From positions 310,001 to 374,000 of the forward strand of contig NC_027864.1 in NCBI RefSeq assembly GCF_000187245.1: 64,000 bases of DNA, read 5' to 3'. The position numbers and the translations under genes are program-made. Below the pieces are notes generated by a model. The model made no database searches, had not been told where the DNA came from, and saw nothing but the letters and a program-made list of their open reading frames with translations. Shown here piece after piece: positions 55,817 through 64,000 of the stretch (positions are counted from its first letter, which is position 1; each line of letters begins with the position of its first letter). The stretch comes from Ogataea parapolymorpha DL-1 (Eukaryota; Ascomycota; Pichiomycetes; Pichiales; Pichiaceae).

Positions 55817-56662
55817 CTACACCATGTCTCTTAGCGAATTGTAGTGCTCTCCGAGTCCGAAAACGTGCTGGTAGTACACGAGCTTGAGCTCCGGCTGCTG
55901 GCCGTTCTCGTTCACGCGCAGCGGCGCCCGTCCACTCATCATCACGCTGATCGGACAGTCGAACTCTCTAGCGAGAGCCAGGATTTCGAGATCACCCCCC
56001 CACATAATGGTGGTTTCCAGCTTGTCGGTATACTCCTCCACGTTGCGCACCTCCATCTTATCCTCGTCAAACAGGAACGGCGCAAACGTGTCTGGGTCAT
56101 TCCGTATCTGGTTGGCAGCACGCGTGCGCAGTTCCTGGACCGTCATGGTGATGTTGTGTCGCTGTTGCAGCTGGTCAGCAATTGACGCAAATAGACAATG
56201 TCCGTCGGGCGTGATGTTGTGCTGAACTAGTCTGGCCGCGGTGCACAAATCGGCAATGTTCTTGAGCTCCAGCTCTTTCAAATTTGGCTGTGCACTGGCT
56301 TCGTTCTCGGCCTCTTGTTGCAACTTTTTGAATTCGGCCTCTCTCTTGGCTAGCCGCTCTTTTTGTCTATTGCGCTTTTTCTTAGGCTCTGTCTTCGCTG
56401 CAGGCTCTTTCTCTGCAGGCGTTTCTGAGCTCAGATTCATCTGAGCCAGCAGTTGCTCGGGCGTGATCTCCTCTGCCTCCTGGGCCTCTCCAGTCAGCTC
56501 CCGCAACTCTCGTTCGTGTCTGTCCTTCAGATCCTGTTCCATCTGTTCAATCCGTCGCAGGACCTCCTTGCGCGTCGACTTGGTGGCCTGCTTGCGCATT
56601 CCCGTCGTGGCGGCCACCAGATCGCGCGTCTCTTTTTTGTGTCTGGCTAGCAGCTCATCCAT
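55817..56662 (-). CDS. OTU2: Otu2-like OTU deubiquitinase
   Basis: The 281-aa protein has a long charged coiled coil (residues 1-125) and a C-terminal OTU domain. Catalytic residues are Asp153 and Cys156 in TPDGHCLFAS and the His in GEHYNSL (His273). The layout matches S. cerevisiae Otu2 (307 aa) and human OTUD6B, which act on monoubiquitinated 40S ribosomes and translation. It is convergent with YLF2 (14 bp between stops); in S. cerevisiae YHL013C (OTU2) and YHL014C (YLF2) are also neighbours. It is divergent from CYC3 across only 49 bp. Confidence 0.93.
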   Translation of the reverse strand: MDELLARHKKETRDLVAATTGMRKQATKSTRKEVLRRIEQMEQDLKDRHERELRELTGEAQEAEEITPEQLLAQMNLSSETPAEKEPAAKTEPKKKRNRQKERLAKREAEFKKLQQEAENEASAQPNLKELELKNIADLCTAARLVQHNITPDGHCLFASIADQLQQRHNITMTVQELRTRAANQIRNDPDTFAPFLFDEDKMEVRNVEEYTDKLETTIMWGGDLEILALAREFDCPISVMMSGRAPLRVNENGQQPELKLVYYQHVFGLGEHYNSLRDMV

Positions 56663-56711
56663 TAAAAAAATAAAAAAAAATTAATAAATTAATATTTATC
56701 AATCACACTTG
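56663..56711. promoter_or_regulatory. 49-bp AT-rich divergent promoter of OTU2 and CYC3
   Basis: Only 49 bp separate two divergent ATG codons. By hand count 44 of the 49 bases are A or T, with A runs of seven and nine. Both core promoters, or at least both 5' UTRs, must fit here or extend into the opposite gene. Confidence 0.75.
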
Positions 56712-57482
56712 ATGGGCTGGTTTTGGGCAGACGCAATACAGAAACCGGTTTCCCCGCCTGCTACGGGAGCAGCAAAATGTCCTGTGGACCACACGAAACT
56801 CGCCGCATGTCCTGTGGTGCACAGCGACGGAGCAGAGACCCTGGACATCAACCCGCTTAACAACATGCCGTACGTGCTCCCTACCGACAAGGTTCCAGGC
56901 CAGAAGATCGACCTGCCTACCGAGAGAACGTTGTCGTCGATTCCACGCGGAGATGTGCCGGACCAGGGTGTTTGGGAGTATCCATCGCCACAGCAGATGT
57001 TCAATGCCATGATCCGCAAGGGCAAGGGAGACGTGCCGGAAGACGCTGTGGAGAGCATGGTGAACATCCACAATTTCCTGAACGAAGGTGCATGGAGCGA
57101 GATTCTTAAGTGGGAGAAACCCCACACAGAGCAGACGAAACAGGAGCCCCGGCTGCTGAAGTTCACGGGCCGGCCGCACGACTTGACCCCTCGTGCGCGG
57201 TTTTACCAGATCATGGGCAAGCTGTTCCCGGATAAGTACGCAACGGAGCCGCCATTTGACAGACACGACTGGACGGTGCTGCGTGGGGACGGCCAGGGCG
57301 GCTGGCAGAAAGTGCGGTATGTGATCGACTACTATGGAGGTCCTGAGGACGAGGACGGCATGCCCACGTTTTTCCTTGATGTGAGACCTGCACTTGACTC
57401 TATTTCCAGCGCCCGCGACAGACTCGAGTTCTGGCTGCAGCAGACCAAGCCTACGTGGGACAAGGCCATGGGCAGAGACTAA
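56712..57482 (+). CDS. CYC3: Holocytochrome c synthase (cytochrome c heme lyase)
   Basis: The 256-aa enzyme attaches heme to apocytochrome c in the mitochondrial intermembrane space. It begins MGWFWAD exactly like yeast Cyc3 and has two heme-regulatory CPV motifs (Cys23 and Cys33). Conserved blocks are [47 protein letters not shown]-type [10 protein letters not shown] and [12 protein letters not shown]. The heme-ligand His of this family lies in the region around IHNFLNEG. Start ATG 56712, after an in-frame TTG. The match is clearly to CYC3 rather than CYT2. Confidence 0.95.
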   Translation: MGWFWADAIQKPVSPPATGAAKCPVDHTKLAACPVVHSDGAETLDINPLNNMPYVLPTDKVPGQKIDLPTERTLSSIPRGDVPDQGVWEYPSPQQMFNAMIRKGKGDVPEDAVESMVNIHNFLNEGAWSEILKWEKPHTEQTKQEPRLLKFTGRPHDLTPRARFYQIMGKLFPDKYATEPPFDRHDWTVLRGDGQGGWQKVRYVIDYYGGPEDEDGMPTFFLDVRPALDSISSARDRLEFWLQQTKPTWDKAMGRD

Positions 57483-57536
57483 ATTATGGTAATATATTAA
57501 ATTCATGTAGTGCAGTATTTATACCCGTCCCCCCGC

Positions 57537-59447
57537 CTAGGTCATCTGGTATTTAGGCCCGTCGCCACCTTCTGGCACAGTCCAGTCGATGTCCTGCGTG
57601 GGGACCTTGATGTCGCAGGTCTTGCAATGAATGCAGTTCTGCGAGTTGATCTGGAAAATCACACCTTCGGGCGACTTTTCGTCGGGCAGGTACTCATAAA
57701 CGCCCGCCGGGCAGAACCTCTGCTCGATGCCCTGGTATTTCGGGTACGCCTTGGCCGTGTGTTGCGCCATGTCCTGTTCGGGCACGCGCAGATGGCACTG
57801 CTCGTTCTCCTGGTGGTACGTGCCCGTGCGCGAGACCGACGTGAGGATGTCAAACGAGATCTCGCCGTCGGGCTTTGGATACTCGATCTTGGCATACTTG
57901 CCCGCGTCCTCCACGAGCTCGGCGTCCGTGTGCTTGTGCGTCAGCGTGAACGGCTCCCGGCCGCGCGTGATCATCGCGATCAGCCCCGACATGCACATTC
58001 CACCCCACATACCGAGTTTCGAGCCAAAAGAAGGCCGGATGTTGCGCACCTCATACAGCTCCTCGCGCACCCATGACCGGTCGTACGCGGCCTGGTACTG
58101 CTCCAGATCTATCGCGTCCCACTCGGGCAGCACCTCGCCTTCCTCCACGTCGCCCTGCTGCTGTTTCAGCGCCACCACCGCATCGTACATGCTTTCTGCC
58201 GCCAGCATGCCCGACTTCATTGCTGTGTGCGAGCCTTTGATTTTCGGCACGTTCATGAACCCGGCGCTCGCACCCACCAAAACGCCGCCGGGGAAGTGCA
58301 GCTTTGGCACAGACTGGTAGCCGCCCTCGTTCAGCGCACGGGCGCCGTACGAGATGCACTTGCCGCCCTCCAGCACCTTTCTATAAAACGGATGGTGCTT
58401 CATTTTCTGGAACTCCTGATACGGCGAGATCCACGGATTTTTATAGTCCAGACCCACAACCAGCCCCACAGTCACCAGGCCGTCGCCAAAATGGTACTGG
58501 AATCCGCCGCCGTAGGTGTCCTTGTCCAGCGGGTAGCCCAGCGTGTGTGCAACGTAGCCCTTTCTAAAATTCTCCGGCTTCACCTCCCACACCTCCTTAA
58601 TACCCAAGCCGTACGTTTGGGGACTGCAACCGGCGCGCAGTCCAAACTTCTTGATGGCCTGTTTCGACAATGAGCCGTGGCATCCTTCGGCCAGCACCGT
58701 CATCCGCGCGTGGAACTCCATGCCGCGCTCAAACGAGTCCGACGGTGTGCCGTTTTTCGAGATGCCCATGTCCTTGGTGGCCACGCCTTTCACGTGACCT
58801 TTGCTATCGTACACCAACTCGCTCACGGCGGTGTTGGGATATATCTCGACGCCGACGGCCTCTGCCTGCTCCGCAAGGTACTTGACCACCTCTGATAGCG
58901 ACGCGATGTAGTTTCTGTTCTTGTTGACCATCTGCGGCGGCTCGGGCAGCGGCACCGCGGGCCCGTTCTTGAACAGCAGCTTCATGTGGTCTTCTGTCAC
59001 AAGACTCACCAGGTCCGGCGGCAGAGGGATCCCTGCGCCCTCTGCGTCGTAGTACTCGCTCTCCGGGAACAGCTCGCGCAAGGCCCGGGGCTCGAGGATC
59101 GCCCCGGACAAAATATGCGATCCGACGTCGGGGGCTTTTTCGAGCACCACCACGCGCAAATCGCTGTCCTGGTCGAGCTGCTTGAGTCTGATGGCCGTGG
59201 CCAGTCCCGCTGGGCCGCATCCCACTATACACACGTCCACAGTGTCGACGGCCCGTTCTTCGGTGAGCATTTCTTGGAGTTCAGGGTCCATCTCGTCGAA
59301 CCGGATTTCGGACGAGCTCCGAAGGGGCACGGAGGTGTGAAGTTGGCGCGGAGGAACTCTAACACTCTGACGGGCAAAAATACCACCCAGAGTCCGCACA
59401 GCGTGTCTCCGGCACAGCGGCCTGACACGCGCAAGCCTTAGCAGCAT
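57537..59447 (-). CDS. CIR2: Electron-transfer flavoprotein:ubiquinone oxidoreductase (ETF-QO)
   Basis: The 636-aa protein begins with a mitochondrial presequence (LLRLARVRPLCRRHAVRTLG). The FAD motif is VDVCIVGCGPAGLATAIRL. The central part has GCHGSLSKQAIKKFGLR and the membrane/ubiquinone region, and the C-terminus has a 4Fe-4S cluster set (FCPAGVYEY with NCIHCKTCDIK). It passes electrons from ETF to ubiquinone in the inner membrane. It is the orthologue of S. cerevisiae YOR356W. The gene is GC-rich with strong third-position G/C. Confidence 0.97.
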   Translation of the reverse strand: MLLRLARVRPLCRRHAVRTLGGIFARQSVRVPPRQLHTSVPLRSSSEIRFDEMDPELQEMLTEERAVDTVDVCIVGCGPAGLATAIRLKQLDQDSDLRVVVLEKAPDVGSHILSGAILEPRALRELFPESEYYDAEGAGIPLPPDLVSLVTEDHMKLLFKNGPAVPLPEPPQMVNKNRNYIASLSEVVKYLAEQAEAVGVEIYPNTAVSELVYDSKGHVKGVATKDMGISKNGTPSDSFERGMEFHARMTVLAEGCHGSLSKQAIKKFGLRAGCSPQTYGLGIKEVWEVKPENFRKGYVAHTLGYPLDKDTYGGGFQYHFGDGLVTVGLVVGLDYKNPWISPYQEFQKMKHHPFYRKVLEGGKCISYGARALNEGGYQSVPKLHFPGGVLVGASAGFMNVPKIKGSHTAMKSGMLAAESMYDAVVALKQQQGDVEEGEVLPEWDAIDLEQYQAAYDRSWVREELYEVRNIRPSFGSKLGMWGGMCMSGLIAMITRGREPFTLTHKHTDAELVEDAGKYAKIEYPKPDGEISFDILTSVSRTGTYHQENEQCHLRVPEQDMAQHTAKAYPKYQGIEQRFCPAGVYEYLPDEKSPEGVIFQINSQNCIHCKTCDIKVPTQDIDWTVPEGGDGPKYQMT

Positions 59448-59568
59448 GAAAATAAAATACTTTTTTTTATATTATTTATTTAATATTTTTCAGTGACTAA
59501 AATCTCATCCAATCACAGTCGCCGCGGATATAATCTACACCATTCTGGAATAGCCGACGATATATTTG

Positions 59569-61824
59569 CTACACGCCTGCCCGTTGCACGGCGATGTTGA
59601 GGATCCGTTCCTCTTCGTCCTCGATCTCGTCCAGCATCTCCTTGGCCATCTGCCAGTCGGCCTGGCTCTGGAACCGCACATACTCGCCGTCCTCGTCTCT
59701 GTACCGGAACTTTGAGTTGTCGGCGGCAAAGGTGCGGTCGCCGTCTGCGGACGACCCAAACGAGTGGTTCAGCTTGTAAACGAGCGTATCGACGAGCTCG
59801 GAGAATGCCACGTTAGCATTCACCGACAGATGCACCGCGGACGTATTGTAGATCAGCTTGATGTGCACTTTTTGCGGCTGTGACAGCGACAGAGCCGCAA
59901 ACGCAGGGGTCAGCGGCGTCATTCGGTCGCTGCTCGTCACCGGCGACGACACCGACCGTAGTTTCTTGTCGGTGGCCGGGTGCGGCGTCGTGGTGGCCGT
60001 GGAGGAGCTCACGGTGCGTGGTTTCGGGTAGAAGTACGACGAGTGGTCGGACGACGTGGACGACGAGCGTGTCTGCGCGGACACGCGGTTCGAGAGCTCC
60101 TCGGACTGCGACGGCGAGCTCGAGCGCCGGGCAAAGTAGTCGTCTTCGCTGGACAGCCGTCTGATGGCGGCCTCCCATTGCGCGAGCTGCTCCTCAAGCC
60201 GGAACCGGATCACGCAGCCGCCGGTATCGCGGCTGCCGCGCCATCTGAGCGTGAGAAAATGGCCCGTGCTGCCAAAATGCTTCGAGCTGTCGGACGGCGT
60301 GCATCTGTAGATTTTGTTGATGTAGACGATCCCGCTGAGCGAGAGCGGCGGGTTCTGCGTCGCGGGCACCGAGCTGGCCTTGAGTTTCTGCGCGAGCCGG
60401 CTCTTGTGGCCGGCCTCCTTGAAAAAAAACACCATTTTCTCGAAAAGGTAGCAGTGCACCTCTTTTTCGGACGAGTGGCCGTCCGTAAGCAGGTCCTTGA
60501 CGGTGACCTGATTTGCATACAGCAGTTCGCCAGCATTCACGAGCGAGTAGCCCTTCCAGTCGACGACGCGGTCGTGCAGCTCCTTGGTGAGCTGGATGTT
60601 TTCTGACTTCCTCTGCGACTCGTTGATCTTGTTGGCGACCTCTTTGGAACTTAGCAGAGCGAGATGCAGCTCCGAATAGTTCGGCCACGACGGATCCGTG
60701 AGACGGAGGAGCTCCTGCAACAGCAACGGGTACTTGCACAGACGCTGGACAGGCTTGATCAGGAAGCTCTGCAGCTCGTAGGGGCTGTTGATGAGCGACG
60801 AGGACCGCTGTAAATTCGCCGCCTCGCGGTTCACAAAGTCGACGGCCGTGGTCTGGTACAGCGACCAGGGCTCGTAGATGCGGAAGCCCTGTGCGCCCGG
60901 GTGCAAGAACACCGAGCCGATGCGCTGGTACTTGCCCGGCACCGCCGCGTTGCACTCGAGCCCCACCAGAAACCGCCGCTGGAAGTCCACGATCTCGGGC
61001 AAGTTGGGGAACAGCAGGTTGATGTTCTCGCTCGAAATAAGTTCCGCTCTGATCAGTTCTGCGCGGAACTGGTGCAAGATTTCCAGGTCCTGCACGTACT
61101 TGCGCTCGCTCTCGACGATCTCGCGCACCACGCGCGACCGCGCGTCGTCCACGTGCACCTGGTCGGGCACGTCTGCGGCGTCGAACTTGGGCTCGAAGTC
61201 GAGCACCAAATTCACCGCCGCAATCACCTGCAAGAGGTGGTTTGTGTCGTCCGAAAACACGCTTGTAATGGAAAACAGCTCGTCGTCGCGGATATTCAGA
61301 TGCTGCTTGCACGCACTCAGAAATTTGTACACGCTCATTTTGCACACCTTGATGTCGTCCGATAGCACCAATTCGATCTTGTTCTCCGGGCTCAGAGTGT
61401 TGAAAATCAGACACAGCGGCGCGCCCTGTTGGAACAGCTTGAGCAGCGGCGTGACCGGGTCGTGGCTGGTTTGCGCGGGGAGAATGCCTGCACTGAACGT
61501 GAACAGTGTGCTGTCCCAGTAGCTAAGCAGGGAGTCCGACGAGCGGGCGTCAGAGCCAGAGCGGCGCTGGCTGCTGCGGCTGCTGAGTGCGTACGCCTGT
61601 TGCTCGGCGCAGTCCTCGGCCACAGAGTACGCCAGCTCGAGATAGGGGGTCATTCCCGGCACCTTGGCCAGCCTTTCGAGAAGACGCAGGGCGACGTAGT
61701 AGAGCGAGTCTTTGTGGGCGGCGCGTTTGTTCATAATGAGCGACTGCGACGCAATGGGGCCCGACGGTGTGCGCGACGCCGAGGGCATCGACGTTGTGGA
61801 GCTCGTGCGGGTGGGAAGAGACAT
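59569..61824 (-). CDS. CDC24: Cdc24, guanine-nucleotide exchange factor for Cdc42
   Basis: The 751-aa protein has the domain order of Cdc24. A calponin-homology-like N-terminal region (about 100-220) is followed by a DH domain from about 233 (VVREIVESERKYVQDLEILH) with the LIKPVQRLCKYPLLLQELLR signature. A PH domain follows (about 430-580, including VHCYLFEKMVFFFKEAG), then a Ser-rich linker and a C-terminal PB1 domain (from about 668, KVHIKLIYNTSAVHLSV, with the acidic RYRDEDGEYVRF loop). PB1 binds Bem1. It activates Cdc42 at bud sites. It is somewhat shorter than the yeast protein (854 aa). Confidence 0.95.
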   Translation of the reverse strand: MSLPTRTSSTTSMPSASRTPSGPIASQSLIMNKRAAHKDSLYYVALRLLERLAKVPGMTPYLELAYSVAEDCAEQQAYALSSRSSQRRSGSDARSSDSLLSYWDSTLFTFSAGILPAQTSHDPVTPLLKLFQQGAPLCLIFNTLSPENKIELVLSDDIKVCKMSVYKFLSACKQHLNIRDDELFSITSVFSDDTNHLLQVIAAVNLVLDFEPKFDAADVPDQVHVDDARSRVVREIVESERKYVQDLEILHQFRAELIRAELISSENINLLFPNLPEIVDFQRRFLVGLECNAAVPGKYQRIGSVFLHPGAQGFRIYEPWSLYQTTAVDFVNREAANLQRSSSLINSPYELQSFLIKPVQRLCKYPLLLQELLRLTDPSWPNYSELHLALLSSKEVANKINESQRKSENIQLTKELHDRVVDWKGYSLVNAGELLYANQVTVKDLLTDGHSSEKEVHCYLFEKMVFFFKEAGHKSRLAQKLKASSVPATQNPPLSLSGIVYINKIYRCTPSDSSKHFGSTGHFLTLRWRGSRDTGGCVIRFRLEEQLAQWEAAIRRLSSEDDYFARRSSSPSQSEELSNRVSAQTRSSSTSSDHSSYFYPKPRTVSSSTATTTPHPATDKKLRSVSSPVTSSDRMTPLTPAFAALSLSQPQKVHIKLIYNTSAVHLSVNANVAFSELVDTLVYKLNHSFGSSADGDRTFAADNSKFRYRDEDGEYVRFQSQADWQMAKEMLDEIEDEEERILNIAVQRAGV

Positions 61825-61917
61825 GGTGGAATTCGACGCGACGAATTTATTTGAAAATATTTTACAGAAACAGATCTCAGATTAGGTAAAAAAAAAAAAG
61901 TGTTATTTTTTCCTTTT

Positions 61918-63120
61918 CTAGGTATCTTTCTTGTCCTTGAGCATACGGTTAGCCGCCCAGATCGTGCGGTCGAGCAACGTGAACACCGTCAAAACGCCCG
62001 AGATCGCCGCACACGCCCCCAGCGCAAAGGCACTCCAGGTCTTGTTGTACTGCTCGCGGTTGATGATCTTGAGCGGGCTGATCTCAAAGTGGAAAAACAC
62101 CCCCGGCAGCCCGCCCTGCGCGTGAATCGTGTTCGGGTGGTCTTCGTCGCGGCCGCCCCGGAACGGCCGGTCGTGCTGCGTCGCAGAAAACTGGTTCGTC
62201 TCCACCTTGCGCCCGTCCAGGAACTCGTACCGTGTGTTCACCACCTTGAGGAAGTACGAGTACACATGGTACTTGCGGCCGTCTCTGTGGGTCGTCGCAT
62301 CCAGCGGGTGCGTCGTCTTGTAGTCGGCGACGCTGTGGTCGTCCAGGCCGAACGAGAAATGGTTGATTGTGTGGTCAAAGTTGAACTTGTTAGAGTGCAT
62401 GTCGTATAGCGACAGGTCGTGCACGTGTTTTTCGTTGAAATTCATCGAGCTGCCCGGCGCAAAGTGCAGATTGCCCCCGATCCGCGCAATCTCGGCAGTT
62501 CCGCGCACACGGCACCCTTCGTCCAATCGCGCGTTGATTCTGTCCACGTAGCCCTCTTTTTCGCACTGCTCGATGTCCTTGCCGTCGTAGAATTTCCACG
62601 CATTGCGCGCGTACGCCTGCTTGACCGACTCGCACGAGTTGCAGCACACTTTCTGGTCCTGCGGCAGCTCGTCGTTGCGCGACTGGTCGGCCGCGCCGTA
62701 GCACGAGCCACAGTATGTCGGATCCGACGACGTGAGCGCAAACTCCTGGTTCACACGCATGTTCTCTTGCCCGATCTCGTTGCCCTGTCTGTCCAGACGG
62801 ATCTTGCTGAACCCAGATGACAACAGGTCCAATTGCATGTCTCCCGACTGGTCCATGATGTCCATCGTAAGCAGGTCGCACGGCATGTTCTGGAAGCTGA
62901 TGTCGAGGTTGATCTCGAGCTTCTTGTGGCGGTCGCGGTCCACCACCAGCTCGGGCCGGGTCACGATGCGCGAGTAGTCCGTGTACTCGTTGATCAGCAG
63001 CAGCAGCGTCGTGAGAATGCACACAAGCGTCAGGATCCCGCCCGACGTCGTCTTGATGCGCGCGTCGTCGACGGTCTTGGAAAAGGCGTCAAACCGCAAA
63101 ATGCTTGGTCCACGGCCCAT
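61918..63120 (-). CDS. ERV46: Erv46, COPII vesicle cargo-receptor subunit
   Basis: The 400-aa protein has the short cytosolic N-terminus RFDAFSKTVDDARIKTTSGG, a membrane segment at about 29-46 and a large lumenal domain. That domain carries the family Cys motifs (YCGSCYGAA and CCNSCESVKQAYA). A second membrane segment lies near the C-terminus, with an aromatic/basic cytosolic tail. Erv46 works with Erv41 to retrieve ER residents and sort cargo between ER and Golgi. It is nearly the same length as yeast Erv46 (415 aa). Confidence 0.97.
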   Translation of the reverse strand: MGRGPSILRFDAFSKTVDDARIKTTSGGILTLVCILTTLLLLINEYTDYSRIVTRPELVVDRDRHKKLEINLDISFQNMPCDLLTMDIMDQSGDMQLDLLSSGFSKIRLDRQGNEIGQENMRVNQEFALTSSDPTYCGSCYGAADQSRNDELPQDQKVCCNSCESVKQAYARNAWKFYDGKDIEQCEKEGYVDRINARLDEGCRVRGTAEIARIGGNLHFAPGSSMNFNEKHVHDLSLYDMHSNKFNFDHTINHFSFGLDDHSVADYKTTHPLDATTHRDGRKYHVYSYFLKVVNTRYEFLDGRKVETNQFSATQHDRPFRGGRDEDHPNTIHAQGGLPGVFFHFEISPLKIINREQYNKTWSAFALGACAAISGVLTVFTLLDRTIWAANRMLKDKKDT

Positions 63121-63174
63121 AACAGAAAAATTGCTGAAAAATTAATTGGAAAAAATTATTTTATTTATTTCTAC

Positions 63175-64000
63175 CTATCTTCTCATCATGTTGGCCAGGT
63201 TCTGGAACATGGCGCCCATGTCGGCCTGCTGGCCGCCCTGCTGCTGCATCTGCTGCATCGCGGTCATCATCTGCGCAAGCATGGCGTTCTGGTCCACGCC
63301 CGGCTGCCCCATGTTAGGCATTCCAGCCATGTTTGGCATGCCCATGTTGGGCATTCCCGCAGGCATTCCGTTGGGCATTCCCATGTTGATCGGGATGTTT
63401 CCCGGGTTCGACATCATAGGGTATCCTGTAGGAGGCGAATTCTGGAAACCAGCTGGCGGACTAGCCCCGACAATCGGCATACCGTCGGACTTGGGTCCGT
63501 TCTGAGTAGAATTTGTAGGCATTTTCTTGGAAATCGACTTTGACGACACGCCGGACCCGACCTCAATGTCCGGCTCCTCGATAAACAGCCCCGACTGCAG
63601 CGGCATGCCCCCCGTTCCTCCCCACTCGGCGGTCACTATCCATTTCTTGTCTGCGTCGGTCAGCCTGCTGATCGGAATCGTGCTCACGCCCGCCTGATAG
63701 TCGCAGCAGTCTCTTGGTCCAAAGCCGACTCCCCATCTGGCACGCAGTCCGGACGGATGGTGGCTCACGGAGAACGCCTGGATGACCGACTCGGCCTCCT
63801 GTCTCGAGTACACCTTGACAAAGGCGTGTTTTCTCTCGCTGTTCAAAATCACGCTCTGCACCTCTGCATACGGCCTCAGCTGCTGCGTCAGCGTCCTCTC
63901 GTCCATGGAGTGCGGCACACCGCCAATGAAAATGGTCCGTGAGTAAACCTTGATGTAGCCCTGTGGAATGGACGGATCGATGAACGGCTTGCGCTCGCGA
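63175..64000 (-). CDS. NRD1: Nrd1-like RNA-binding termination factor, 3' part (partial)
   Basis: The frame is open to the window edge, so the 5' part with the CTD-interacting domain is missing; 274 residues are visible. The RRM starts at RTIFIGGVPHSMDERTL. It carries LRPYAEVQSVILNSERKHAF, then VKVYSRQEAESVIQAF and the unmistakable RWGVGFGPRDCCDYQAGVS, and RLTDADKKW, all near identical to Nrd1. The Nrd1-Nab3-Sen1 complex ends transcription of snoRNAs and unstable RNAs. The C-terminus differs from yeast: a Met-Pro-Asn-Gly repeat (GMPNGMPAGMPNMGMPNM) followed by a Gln/Met-rich stretch. Confidence 0.95.
   Translation of the reverse strand, partial: RERKPFIDPSIPQGYIKVYSRTIFIGGVPHSMDERTLTQQLRPYAEVQSVILNSERKHAFVKVYSRQEAESVIQAFSVSHHPSGLRARWGVGFGPRDCCDYQAGVSTIPISRLTDADKKWIVTAEWGGTGGMPLQSGLFIEEPDIEVGSGVSSKSISKKMPTNSTQNGPKSDGMPIVGASPPAGFQNSPPTGYPMMSNPGNIPINMGMPNGMPAGMPNMGMPNMAGMPNMGQPGVDQNAMLAQMMTAMQQMQQQGGQQADMGAMFQNLANMMRR

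Noticed and set aside
1..64000. Mobile elements, defence islands, CRISPR arrays or biosynthetic clusters
   Set aside because: No integrase, transposase, reverse transcriptase, long terminal repeat, regularly spaced repeat or clustered pathway was seen. All large frames match single-copy yeast housekeeping genes or plain unknowns.

Overview
The window is ordinary nuclear chromosome from a budding yeast, and the evidence points to a methylotrophic yeast of the Ogataea (Hansenula) group. Every recognisable gene has an ascomycete-yeast orthologue, intergenic DNA is short, and introns are rare and tiny. CTG is read as leucine: it encodes the invariant Leu of the H2A RHLxLAIR motif at 28750-28752, which excludes the CUG-Ser clade. 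A peroxisomal-type urate oxidase ends in AKF, close to the ARF tail known from methylotroph alcohol oxidase. The species name is inference.

Layout. 1-20 kb: the 3' part of a NUM1-like cortical anchor, SSD1 (spliced), a tRNA-Leu(UAG), a TCD1/2 dehydratase, a FAM210/NAT2-like protein, urate oxidase, a TMA29-like dehydrogenase, MDM20, WRS1, a DMT transporter, PFS2, a kinase-only 6-phosphofructo-2-kinase homologue and SPO11 (spliced). 20-28 kb: two small PPxY membrane proteins (the second an RCR1/RCR2 homologue), POP3, HMI1, a divergent phosphoglycerate mutase, an unnamed mitochondrial protein and an ANR2/DENN-like protein. 28-38 kb: divergent H2B/H2A, RMD1, UTP20 and NHP10 (spliced). These five are orthologues of genes that flank CEN2 and CEN4 in S. 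cerevisiae, so this looks like an ancestral linkage block. 38-50 kb: a ferric-reductase-like gene, an EMC10-like gene, a PPR protein, a MNN4-type LicD protein, PNO1/DIM2, an unnamed mitochondrial membrane protein and GDS1. 50-64 kb: a JmjC protein, a G1 cyclin with SCB/MCB-like sites upstream, YLF2, OTU2, CYC3, CIR2 (ETF-QO), CDC24, ERV46 and the 3' part of NRD1.

The genes are independent housekeeping genes, not one pathway. No mobile element, CRISPR array, gene cluster or prokaryote-like insertion was seen. I found no undescribed multi-gene system and do not claim one.

The most useful new observations are gene-structure corrections. Three genes (SSD1, SPO11, NHP10) have a short first exon and a 41-, 35- or 33-nt intron, with GTAAGT/GTAAGA donors and a CTAAC branch site only 7-12 nt from the acceptor. 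Reading through them restores N-termini that match the S. cerevisiae proteins. Other points are same-strand gene pairs 19-44 bp apart, a 49-bp AT-rich divergent promoter (OTU2/CYC3), a UaY/Ppr1-like site upstream of urate oxidase, and a marked GC rise that begins inside UTP20. Comparisons with S. cerevisiae proteins and gene order come from memory, not from a search.
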